In this document: in pieces, positions 38,389-49,522 of the stretch
How positions within the stretch are numbered: the first letter of the stretch is position 1
Layout: each line of letters begins with the position of its first letter
Origin: Ophiocordyceps camponoti-saundersi (nom. inval.)
Lineage: Eukaryota > Ascomycota > Sordariomycetes > Hypocreales > Ophiocordycipitaceae
Direction of reading: 5' to 3'
Assembly: GCA_003339415.1 (NCBI GenBank)
Contig: PDHQ01000141.1
Span: 24,041 to 88,040 of the forward strand
DNA length: 64,000 nucleotides
Notes under the pieces: generated by a model
Told to the model about the DNA's origin: nothing
The model's database searches: none
Seen by the model: only the letters and a program-made list of their open reading frames with translations
Position numbers and translations under genes: made by a program

Positions 38389-38918
38389 ACAAGTGAGTGA
38401 TGAATCCCGGAGTACGGTATATAGAGCAGAACGGCGCTGGCCGAATTGTGTAATTGCAGCAAGTTTAGTGTCTTAGAACAAAGTGTCTGCGTACTATCAG
38501 CGATAGATTCGTGCCAAACCTGACTGGTAGGTAAGTGCGACTTGAAAACCAACTGACACTCCGTATATGGATGGTAATTAGCATCGAAGCCTCAGTGCTT
38601 CCGTCCGTCACAACTCACAAGCGCCTTGCGTTTGTCGAGTCCTGCGTTGGCCTCCAACCTGTTAGCGGCCGGAAGGGCAGGTGGCAGAACTAACAGCTAC
38701 AGGGTAGGCAGTTGTCCATGATTAGGTATGTCCATCTCAGCCTGTCTAGCCCCACAATGACTCTTTGACCTCGACTCATCATCCCTCGGGCCTTCCTGGG
38801 CAAAGCCTCGGAAGCATAGGGAGGACGGAACTGCATCTCGCTGTTGTCAACCGTTCGCGATCTTAAAGGCGCTTCTTCTTCGAGCTATGTGTCTCGAGAG
38901 AATGCATAGTCAGCCACC
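38389..38918. other. Intergenic, methyltransferase / PAN2
   Basis: No gene is supported. It contains the methyltransferase 3' flank and the PAN2 promoter. The PAN2 ATG sits in a strong context (GCCACCATGG). Confidence 0.6.
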
Positions 38919-41900
38919 ATGGACGGAGACTGGGACGAGGTGCGTTGCCGGCCAGACGACGATACCCGACTTTTGCTGACAGATAGCCCGTTTCGCAGGT
39001 CTCTCGCATCCCCTTCCCGCCTCCGGGCGTACACGCGATGCCTACGCCGGTGACTACGATGACGTTCGACACGTCGCAAGAGTTGCTGTGGACTGGGAAT
39101 GATTATGTTTGTGGCTTTCATAGTCTTTCCCAATCTCTCTCCACTAGATCTAACAGGCTCCATGCTAGGGCCGCGTCACGTCCTTCCTCAGAACCGACCT
39201 CCAAAGATATACTTCCTTCAAGGCTCACCTCACTCCAGACGGACCCGTGCGGCAGATACTGGTCAACGACAAGGGGGTAATAGCATTAGGCTCCAAAGAT
39301 ATTCATATGGCCTTGAGAAGAGGCCCGCCGATTTGGCATATCAGGTCCGTCTTTTACCATGCTATCTGGAGCCCTAGACTGATCGAGAGCTTATGAAGGC
39401 ACGATGGCATGAGTGAACTCCGATGTATGAGTTTCACAGCCAAAGGAACTACCGAAGTTCTCCTTGCTGGGTTTCAGGACAAAATGCTCGTCGTTGACCT
39501 CAATAAGGGCGAGGTCATCGAGCAACGGCCCACAGAGCACCATTATTCCTCTATGAAGCGAGGACGTTACATTTGCGCCGCCGCCCAGAATGGCTGCGTA
39601 CATCTTCTCGATCCCGTCAACTTCACTGTCCTCAAGATATGGAACGCCCACTCAGCGCTGATCAACGACATGGACGCCCAGCACGATTTCATTGTTACAT
39701 GCGGTTATTCTCTGCGACAAGGGCAGAATTACATGTTGGATCCTTTCCTCAACGTATTCGATATCAGGAACATGTCGTCAATGCCGCCTATTCCTTTTCC
39801 CGCGGGAGCCGCTTACGTTCGCATGCACCCTCGAATGCTCACAACAAGCATTGTCGTATCTCAGACCGGTCAAATGCACGTCGTTGACCTCATGAACCCA
39901 AACACCAGCAATGTCAGGCAGGCCAACGTTCTATCTTATCTGAGCATGTTCGAAATCGCGCCTTCTGGCGAAGCCATGGCGCTCGCAGATGCAGAGTGCT
40001 TTATTCATCTCTGGGGATCACCCTCCAAACTTCATTTCGTTGACCTACCGGCTCCGGTTGAGTTTGCAACTCCCGAAGAGCCCACGGCTCCCATAGATTG
40101 GACGCCCGAGACGTAAGACGACACTCTCCTCTCAAACCGCTGTAACCAAAGGTCTGACCAGAACATAGGCCATTGAGCTCCATCGGAGTGCCGTACTACA
40201 GAGAGGGACTGGCTTCGGCCTGGCCTGATACTGTTTCCGATGTTGGCGCACCCCCGATCCGCTTCGACCCGCAGTTCGTCAGCAGCTTGAAAACGGCTGA
40301 TTTTGGTATGTATGGACGGAATACGCGCGGCTTCCGAAGAAACCAGGTTGAGAACACCCGCAACGTTCAAGCTTCGGTCAACACTGGACTCAAAGCTCCC
40401 AAGTTTCTGAGTGAGAAAGCCCGTGAGTCAGTTCAAAGTGATCACAAAGGCTCCGATAAGACGGACGACGTCACCAGCCCGACTGGGGAAGCAAACGCCG
40501 GTGATAGGAAATTCGACGTACCCGTCATGTACCTAAACGTGGAAATCAAGTACAGCAAGTTCGGCGTAGACGACTTTGACTTTGGGTGAGTCCCTATTTT
40601 ACTCTTCTTTGTGGCAGACTACTCACTCGGCTTAGGTTCTACAATAAGACGAGGTATTCCGGGCTGGAGACTCACATTCCCAATTCGTACGCCAACTCGC
40701 TGCTCCAGATTATGAATTTTACGCCTCTGATCCGCAACCTGGCTCTCCAGCACACGGCGGGAGCATGCATCAGCGACCTTTGCCTGCTGTGCGAGCTCGG
40801 CTTCCTCTTTGACATGTTGCAGAAAGCCGATGGCTCCGCCTGTCAAGCAACGAACCTGCTGAGAGCACTCAGCGGCCATCCTCAAGGTGAGTAACTCGCC
40901 GCGTTTGTTGTCGAGGGGAAAGCTTGTACTCACGTTCACCTTAAGCTGCGCCCTTGGGACTTGTCGAAGAGGACTCACATGGAGCGTCGTTGAACACTAT
41001 GCTACAAGGCCTTACTCGCTTTCTTCTCGATAAGATCGTGGCGGATTATAAATCCGTGCCCTCCGCTCCTTCGGCCCTGGAACAAGTGCGAACCCTCCAT
41101 TGGTGTGGAGTAATCAGCTTCAGATGTTGACGTCTTGTTTTCAGGTCCTTGCGACGTCAGCCACGAGTTTAATCCGCTGCATTAGTTGTAGAAGCGAGTA
41201 TACAAGACCCGGCTCGACCTTTGTCAACGACCTGCTCTACCCTTCATACGTGAGTTTATACAGATCGTCGGACGTCCAATAGCGGGCCCATGACTGACGA
41301 AGGCTAGAAGAAATCGTCTGTCCGCAATGGCAAAATGCCTCGTGTTACCTTTTCTCAAATCCTTAAGAGCAGCATTGAGAGGGAAACAACCTCTAAGGGC
41401 TGGTGTGGTCGATGCCAGCGCTACCAGACCATTTCAACGAGAAAGACCATCCACAGCATCCCGGCCGTCCTGATGCTCAATACAACAATCACGAATCAGG
41501 AGAATCGAATGCTGTGGACCATACCGGGCTGGCTCCCCGAGGAAATAGGCATCATCGTAGATCAAGGCCAGTTTTACTGCTACGAGGGGGAGGATCTCAA
41601 GCTTCACCTCCAACGAGGCATGCACAACATCACCGTCTACTCGCTCATCGGTATGGCCGTCAACATCGACAGCGGTCAGACCCAGAGGCCCCATCTTGTC
41701 GCTCTGATCAACGGTAGGTTGACATCCCTATCGCCCTTGGCTTAGTGTGAGCTGACATGAGTGGCTAGTTGCCCATGCTGAGCCCGAGGCACCGGGACAA
41801 AGCCAATGGCATCTGTTCAACGATTTTTTGGTTCGCTCCATCAACACGGAAGAGGCTCTCGCCTTTGACCAATCCTGGAAGACGCCTTCGGTGGTAGCGT

Positions 41901-42916
41901 TCCAGGTCAAGGAGGCGAACAACAAGCTGGATACGGAATGGAAGAACCACATCGACACTTCGATTCTTTACCACGACTTGAGGTGAGCAGCCTGTACGCC
42001 TGTTGGCTATGAAGCACGCTGACTTGATGACAGTCCCCGCATGCATGCCGAAAACCAGACTTATGAGACACTAGATCCCGAGACGGAGTGTCCCGGGCCA
42101 GAGACCATCGTAGCCCTGGACACGGAGTTTGTTGCGGTGCGGCAGCCAGAAATCGAGATGAACTCGGATGGGGAGCGAGAAATTATCCGGCCTATCGTTT
42201 ATGCGCTGGCCAGAGCATCCTTCTTACGCGGACAAGGCGAAAAGGAGGGCACGCCATTCATCGACGACTACGTCGCCGTCAAGGAGCCCATCGTCGACTA
42301 CCTGACGTCGTACTCTGGCATTCGAGAGGATGATCTTGACCCGCGCATTTCCAAGCATAGCCTACTGCCTATGAAGATGGCCTACAAGAAGATCTGGATT
42401 CTGCTAAACTTGGGCTGCAAGTTCCTGGGCCATGGGCTGAAGCAGGATTTCCGCGTCATCAACATTCACGTGCCCAAGGCACAGTTCATCGACACCATAG
42501 ACCTATTTTACCTCAAGGAGCGTTTGCGCAAGCTGTCGCTCTCCTATCTGGCCTGGTATCTCTTGAAGGAGGACATACAATTGGAGACGCACGACTCCAT
42601 CGAGGATTCGCGCACCGCCCTTCGGCTGTATAGAAAGTACCTCGAGTTCCAGGACGCCGGCGTGCTCGATGTGATGCTGCAGGACATTTACCGGGCCGGC
42701 CGCGACATCCAATATAAAGCGCCGCACAAGGATGGGGCCGACGTCAAAAGGACCGATACGCCGCCGTTGCCTGTCGAGGGCGCCGCCGTGGCACCCTCGA
42801 CGCCGGTGAATAAGACGGTCGGCCTCGCGGGGCAGCCTGCCGCAGGCTTTGGCTCGTCTTCGGCCGGCTTCGGTGGCGCCTCTTGGACGCCGGGCAAGGG
42901 TTCGCCCCTGAGATGA
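38919..42916 (+). CDS. PAN2: PAN2 deadenylase catalytic subunit
   Basis: Eleven exons give 1144 aa: 38919-38939, 38999-39106, 39169-39344, 39399-40112, 40169-40585, 40636-40886, 40946-41085, 41145-41249, 41308-41713, 41769-41982 and 42034-42916. All junctions are GT-AG and every phase closes. Pan2 with Pan3 shortens mRNA poly(A) tails in the cytoplasm. Seen here: an N-terminal WD40 propeller (WTGNDYGRV, MRMHPR-like blades, to about 330), a linker with [10 protein letters not shown], and an inactive ubiquitin-hydrolase-like domain ([45 protein letters not shown]). A DEDDh exonuclease follows with D880 and E882 in LDTEF, D989 in LKQDF, and H1037/D1042 in HDSIED. All catalytic residues are present. 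The first exon has only seven codons (MDGDWDE). The tail is Gly/Ser-rich. Confidence 0.96.
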
Positions 42917-43133
42917 GCGTATCAGGGCGTGGATGAATGGTGGTTTGGCTCCTGTGCCCCCTCCTCTTCATCCAGGCCGAGACGCATCACAAACTTGAGC
43001 CGTAATGATCAAGGTAGCCCACCTGGGTATTGGGTAAGCTCCAGATGGGCTACGTATCCTTACATGACGATGTTTGCCTACGAGTGCTATGAAAGGGGGG
43101 AAGGAATCCAGGTTTCTGGGAAGAAGTGAGAAG

Positions 43134-45551
43134 CTATTGTCCCGAAGACAACCAGCCTTTGTTTCGTAAACGTTGGATGTTACGTTTGATGCCCTCGCCG
43201 TTGACGTGAGTGAGGATCATGACTACTGTCCAGACGAGGGTGATGGTGGGTAAGATCCAAAAAGACTGCAGAAAGTCGCCGGACCTTACGAGGTCGAACC
43301 AAAGCAGGGAGACGAGTCCGATACCGACTGCTAGGAGTAAGACGATGAACAGTCGAAGAAGCTGCCAGGCCTTGTACGGGGCCGAACGTGCGGCTATTGC
43401 AAGTAGTGCCATGAGGATGATGGTGCAGCTGCAGGAAAGGTAACCGCAGACAAACTAGGTGGCGGCAACAAGCGCGGTTAGTGAGTTGTTTCTCGCTGGA
43501 GGAGGGTTACCGCTGTAGGTAGCGCTCCGTCGTGTGGAGAGAGAGAGAGAGGGGGGGGGGGGGAGACAGAGGGAGACAGAGAAACGGGCTTACAGTGAGT
43601 CGATAGATATCCCAAGCTTCGAAAAAGACATGTGTCTGAAGATCGACGTCCTCGGGTTTAGAGGAACCGATGTCGGCTGGCAAATCGACGCCAAAGGCGC
43701 CAAACAAGCTGTTGGTCATGATTAAGAAGACTTGGTCGTAAATCTCATTCAAAGTCGCGCCACTGTCTTGAAACTCCTGAGGCATGTCTGTGAAGTCTTC
43801 CCTGAACATTCTGTCGGTTTCCATGATGTGACGCCAGAAGCTCTCGGGAACATCTGATATCTGGCGAAGCAGTTCATCGATTTGCTGTCGCAGATTCGGC
43901 CACACGGGAGGATAGTCGTCGAAAAAGCTCTGGACTGTCTCGTTTATGGAGCGCTGGACGAGCGGACCTATAGGGCCGGTGACGTTTCCAAGGTAGACAC
44001 GCGAAGCAGTCGTGGCGTTGAGTCGTTGGAACTGGACTATGATCTTGGACCAGAGGAGAAATTGAGTGAGCCCGTGCGTGAAAAATACCAGGGCAAGATG
44101 GAATGGTAGGTGGAGGACGATCCAGAACTGTAAGCGCAGGGGGGGCAGGTAGAATGACTCCCTCAGCCAGTCGAAGTAGGTCAGCAGTATGAAGTAAACG
44201 GTGACGACTGACGCGGTTAGGACGCTGATGGTGATGCGATCTAGGACAGTCAATGACTCGAGAGTCTCTCCCCAGGCCAGACCGACTTACCCCAGGACTC
44301 GGGACTCTTCACAATGGTGACTATCGTCTTTGCGATTTCGGCGATGTTGTCACCCATGATCATGACCGTCAGGAGCGTCATGCGCTTCATGATGTGCGTC
44401 TTATCGACGCTGAGGACGGGCTTCCAATAGGCTAAAAGGACAACTGCCAGCGCCTCGGCCGAGGGGAGAAAGTACCAGGTCATGTAAGAGCTACCTCGCA
44501 TGCCGTCGTAGAAGCTGAAAGAGAAGCCGAGGTAGAAGATGGATGAAGCGAGGTGTATGGAGATCTGATATAGCATGGGCCGATGAGCCTTGCTGTACTT
44601 GCGCACATGCCACAGGGTGCCGCAGTATTCCACAACCAGCGTTACCCGCGAGACCATGAGGAGGAGTGCTGCGAGGGTTGTTAAAAGTCGTCTTGAGAAC
44701 CAACCGCTCGCCAAAGGCTTGATTGGCAACTTACACATGGTCCGGAAGGTGTTGGCGTGTTGGTTGATGAGGTCGAAACTGGGAGCCACGACGGTGAAGC
44801 CGATTAAGACACCGAGCTGGATGGCTCGCGTCATTCGAGCTGCATCGATTCATCCATCCGCAAAATGTAAACGGGTCAGTCAGAACGTGGGAAGGGGGGG
44901 AAAACAGTTTCATGGTCTGGGTCTCACACCAGAGATGCTATCGCTGAGGTAGCGAACGTCGAACATAGTTACCAGAAACCAGGTCTGCCAGAGGAGGCTT
45001 TGAATAGTTTCCGACGTCAGTCACGGTCTGACCATATCGGGAGCTTTGGAGCATGAGAGACGAAGCATAGCACGTACCAGAAATAACCGACATGGGCTCT
45101 GAATTTCGAACCGTTGGTAACCTGCTGCGTATCCGAGAAGACATTGTAGTTGGCGGCGAAGAACAGATCGTAAAAGATCTCTAGCAGAGTCGGCTCCGGA
45201 TACTTTGGCCGTCAGAGGAGTTTTCGAAGCGGCGCTTGGTCACAAGACAACGAACGCTCTTGAATATGGATAGTTGATCGTCATAGACACTCAGCCTGGT
45301 TTGCGACGCCGTTGGGCCTAGGTCTACGTTATCATGGTGTCTTTTTCCTCAGACGGGAGCTTTTGTGTACTGGAACGGACGAGAGGTCCAGAGAAGAAGC
45401 GGAGCTTTCTCGCTTGCGTCGGGTTCTGTCCCTCGCAGTAGAAGGGTTCGGATAGGTAGGCCTGTGTTGATGAGCCGTCTTGGTCGGTTTGTTGCCTTGA
45501 TGCCTTCCAGGATGCTGTCGTGAGCAGGGTGGTGACTCGACGAAACAGCAT
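43134..45551 (-). CDS. LtrA-like polytopic membrane protein with apparent frameshift
   Basis: Seven exons: 45551-45256, 45202-45078, 44997-44930, 44839-44735, 44668-44291, 44240-43594 and 43454-43134. It resembles fungal low-temperature-requirement A (LtrA) proteins: PEPTLLEIFYDLFFAANYN, TWFLVTMFDVRYLSDS and LLLMVSRVTLVVEYCGTLWH, with about ten hydrophobic helices. The cellular role of fungal members is not established. Exon 1 is 296 nt, one short of a whole number of codons. The ATG frame runs to ..KLPSEEK and meets TAG at 45327-45325, while the frame that continues correctly (HHDNVDLGPT..DDQLSIFKS) into exon 2 is shifted by one. The shift falls at an A5 run (T5 at 45342-45346 on +). With one more A the reading would be continuous and the product 646 aa. 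This may be a sequencing error, a real mutation, or a pseudogene. Intron 4 (44669-44734, 66 nt) has no in-frame stop. Confidence 0.8.
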
Positions 45552-46075
45552 GGTAGAACAGGTGTACGGGATATGTAAGTGTGTAGAAGGAGGGGAAGAG
45601 ATGAGGAAGAGATGGTGAGACGGCGAGACGGACAGAGAAGGGGGGTTAGGGAGAGAGGAGGATAGTCTTTGAATCCGCGGTTAGAGATGGGTTAGCCCGA
45701 TGGATGAAGAACGGAATGCAGAGTGGAATTGCATACATACAACATATATCTTATACACAATAGTATTTCTATGTATTATTCACAAAGAGTTGGGAAACTT
45801 TTTCTTTGCTTCTCCACCGCGTTGACTCTCTTGGCAACTCGCTGTTCACATTCCCTAGGATTAGCAACTCGAGCTTCGACTCTCGCTGATGAGGGCAAGG
45901 CAGCCGACTATGTAAGGCGATGTGTAGGATGAAGAACGGCTAGAAGCTGTGGTTAGATGTGTAACTATGCATGCTATGATGCTATACAATATGTATGCAG
46001 CTATGTCTGTATGTATGTATGTACCTATGCATGTTGTGTTCCTGGACGCCGTGGAGGGAACACAGACGGCACATG

Positions 46076-46106
<31 letters not shown>

Positions 46107-49100
46107 GTGCAACATAACGCACATATGTATGTATGTCCGTAGATGTATACACACATATTGATGGATGGACAGATGGATAGATGGATGTCATAGGGTTAGG
46201 GTTTCTGGATAGGTATCTACGAAAGGTTAGACTTAGTGGGTAGACCGGCATGTGTGTATGTTATGCAAAAAGGGCACATCAAGCCTCAAGGCCCCTATCA
46301 ATTTCGATTCACACGAGCCCTATTAGGCTATTACGGAGACGGATAGGAATATATATATCTACGTATGTATGTGCATACATATATATCGACACAGGGATGC
46401 ATGGGAACTTACATACTTCGCTGATATCTCTAATCTAACGGGGAAACGGTGATCATGACATTCGTAGGTGAAGGGCTAATGATCTTTGCAGATCCGTTGA
46501 CACATATCTACATATGTACATACATCCAATATAGAGCCAATATAGATGGTGTTCAACCGGTCTTGTGAATCAAGATTCAGCCTAGTCCTGCGAAAAGCTG
46601 ATGATGCTTCGCCGTCTGCTGCTCAAGTCGGTGCCGTAAAGGCCTTGATGATATTCACATGTGTATCCATCCGTATCTATTCTATTCAACGGGTAGAGAC
46701 TGGCTTATTGCGAGTTCCACGAATGTCCTTCAGGCATGTCGGACGTGTAGGGCCTTGGATATGCATATACATGGCGTCGTTATTCGGACAAGATGTCGTC
46801 GTCAAGCGCTGTACATACCTGCACATGTAGGTATGTATGTGTTTGGTTCTGATGCGAGGACTTACTCATATGATCGAATCAATCACGGTCAAAAGGGCGA
46901 AAGAGTTGAGACTGACCGACTATTCTTTGCTTCCACCGACCAATCTGACGCGAGACTTTGCCTCCCAGTTTCCAGGTTCAAGGCTTGGCAGGAACTCGCA
47001 TTGCAGGCAAGAATATGCTCATGTGCACACAATACATGCATACATACATACGTGCATACAAACCTACATACATACATTATATACGCTCAACCGGCACGCC
47101 GTAAGTGGCAACCCGTAGGGGAAAAGGGGGTCCTACGTCTTGGTGAGGCTAGAGTTACGGTTGGGGACAAGGTTCATCAGCTAGCCAGGCTGGCTATCAT
47201 GTGTATAATCGACAGGAGGAAAGTTTGATGAATCATGACCCTATGGCTTGATGCTGTTTAGATTCGAGGTAAGATTGTGAAACATGTTTGGAGCGTTATC
47301 TATACACACTTACACGCATACATACTACATACGAACAGAATTCAGCACATGTGTTCACTTTACTTAGCTGACTTTCTCTGAGATGTCTCCTGTTCGTCCT
47401 GTGTCCGGCTCGTTACCCTTCTATATATATATATAGACGATGTTATGGAGTTTTCCGTTTCTTCAACTCGCGAAACCCATGTTGCATGAAAGTCATTGGA
47501 GTAGACAGACGGCAGCTTACATCTGTGAGAATAGCCAGGAGAGTCGAAGAGGATGCATCAACTTGACGTCTCCTGCTACCTACCTGTCACTTTCTCCAAT
47601 CAACCACGTGTATGTATGTATGCGCAACATGCGAGTGTGTAGTAGTAGGTGTAGTATCTCTGCGGTACGGACTTGGAGCCTTATCTCTTCTTTCCCTTCT
47701 TACACGAGAGGAACAAGGGCAACAGGGGAAAAAAGTCAGTCAACAATGGCCGTCTCCGTGCGTGACTCGACCCTGAAGCCACACATGATCAGTTCGAGTC
47801 GACGATAAGACCTCCTGAAGTCCAAAGACACTGTGTGCACTAGTGTTCATTACCGCTATGGTACCGTTCGCAGCGACTTGTGCGCACTGTACTCACGTGC
47901 ATCTTCGTACGGACACATGTAGAGCCTAAAGAGGTTACAAGGCACACGCCATGGCAGTGCTAAACACAGTGCTTCTCCAATGCTCTCAGGTCACTTCCGC
48001 TATCTCTCTCCCGGAGCCTCCGCCAACCACTATCTCCGTGTTTCGGAGCGCATGGAAGGGGAGGAGTTTTGGCCACCGCAGCCTCTCTGCCTTTTGTCTT
48101 TTTCCTCTCTCTTCACGTGAAAGAATGACGGTGAAGGGTGAGGAGAAGATAGGGAGAGAGAGATGGAGAGACAAAAATGTTACCTACATGTAGGTGTAAA
48201 AGAGGAGGGAAAATATGTAAACAGCTTTCCTCCTCCTCTCGCTGCCCGCGCAGTAGCACAGTCCACAAACACTGTGTGTGCTCAGGGCCCGCGAGCCGAG
48301 GTACCGACTACCGAGTACCTTTCCTTGTAGCAAATCCGCTGCTCACGAGCTACGACCACCACTAAACGGCCCAGAGGCTACAGGGCGCGCGCCCGCGCAT
48401 GGGCCACGGACCACGGCGACACAGCAGGGTGCAGTCGATTAATGCTTGCAGGCTGTGGCACACACACTTCAACTCACTCCCCTTCCTCCTCCTCCTCCTC
48501 CCCCTCCTAACTCTTCCTGCAGATTTGCAAAGTAGTGGTGGTACGAACAGGGAAGAGAGAAAGAAGAAAAAGAAGAAGGGAAAAAAAAAAAAGTCTCCTC
48601 TCCTTTGGTTGGCCGTCATCGGCTTCTCTCTCCCTCTCTCTCTCTCTCTCTCTGGCTGGGGCTCGCTTCATCTCGAGCCCCGATGACGAAGGGCCACCCG
48701 GGCTGCGCCGTCACGAGGACCCTTGACTTAACCGTCTCTGGTTACCAGCCAGGTGCGTTATCTGCCAACTACCGCCTCCTCTGACCTCCTCCCCATCATA
48801 GTGGTAGCAGACGCTGCTGCCCTCCCCTCCCCTCCCCTCTCTTATCAGCTCAGTAGCACGAATCGCTACCATCCAGGCGGCGGAAAGGAAGACAAAAAAA
48901 AAGACTAACCTTCTCTTCAAGCTTCGCCTTTTTTGCTTCCCTCCGCTCGTTCATTTGACCGAACCTCTCGCCTCTCCGAGATCCTCGCCGGCAGACGATT
49001 CCGACTGGTCACCGCTCACCATTGAGTCACCGCGATCGGCAGCCTCCCACACACCCCTGCCCTCAAAGTAGCCTCCTCCTCCTCGACGCCCTCTAATCGA

Positions 49101-49522
49101 CTCCGCCTTACTTTGACTGCGCATCGCGACAAGCAAGCCTGTCTGCCTGCTTGACTGCCTACCTGCCCGCCTGCGACGTCCACCAATCGTTGCACAGCTC
49201 CTGGCTTGACGCATTCTCCCAAGGGCCGGGGCACCCCCTCTCTGCCACTTCATCTCGTTCCTGCCGTCCCCATTCATCCGCCGTTGGTTGTTGGGGTCCG
49301 CGAGTTCCCCTTCTTCATCCCAATCTATCCTACTGTCTCCATGTCTCCTCGCACGCATCGGTAGACGGACAGTCGACCATGGAACAGCAGGTTTGCCTCT
49401 CCGTCGATATACCTATTCACGCCTGACGACTCGTGCTTCAACCCTTTCGCCTGCCCTCGAACCCCCCCCCCTCCTTCCCCCCGGTTTCGACTGCCTCATC
49501 TTGGTCCTCGAAGCCGGGCGTC
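45552..49522. other. Divergent intergenic region, LtrA-like gene / ATG13
   Basis: About 4 kb with no supported gene. It holds CATA/GTAT arrays at about 46009-46024, 46076-46104 and 46125-46136, GGAT arrays at about 46160-46188, and a pyrimidine-rich stretch from about 48880 to 49520 that is probably ATG13 promoter and leader. A 189-codon frame at 46659-47228 has no family features. Two telomere-like units (TAGGGTTAGGG, 46191-46201) are too few to mean anything. Confidence 0.6.
46076..46104. repeat. (CATA)n microsatellite
   Basis: About seven CATA units; a related GTAT array lies close by (about 46125-46136), giving inverted complementarity. Confidence 0.9.

Noticed and set aside
44241..44290. 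Alternative acceptor at 44268 giving a 23-nt intron in the LtrA-like gene
   Set aside because: Too short for a spliceosomal intron; the 50-nt intron ending at 44241 keeps frame and gives a better membrane segment.
45203..45380. A 178-nt first intron in the LtrA-like gene (donor GTCCGT at 45380)
   Set aside because: It would keep frame but discards a clearly coding-like segment; the one-base frameshift with a normal 53-nt intron explains the sequence better.
46191..46201. Telomere-like TAGGGTTAGGG
   Set aside because: Only two units in the interior of the sequence; expected by chance near GGAT/TAGG repeats.
46659..47228. 189-codon plus-strand frame
   Set aside because: Its composition is dominated by translated CATA repeats (H, T, Y, I) and there is no splice or family support.
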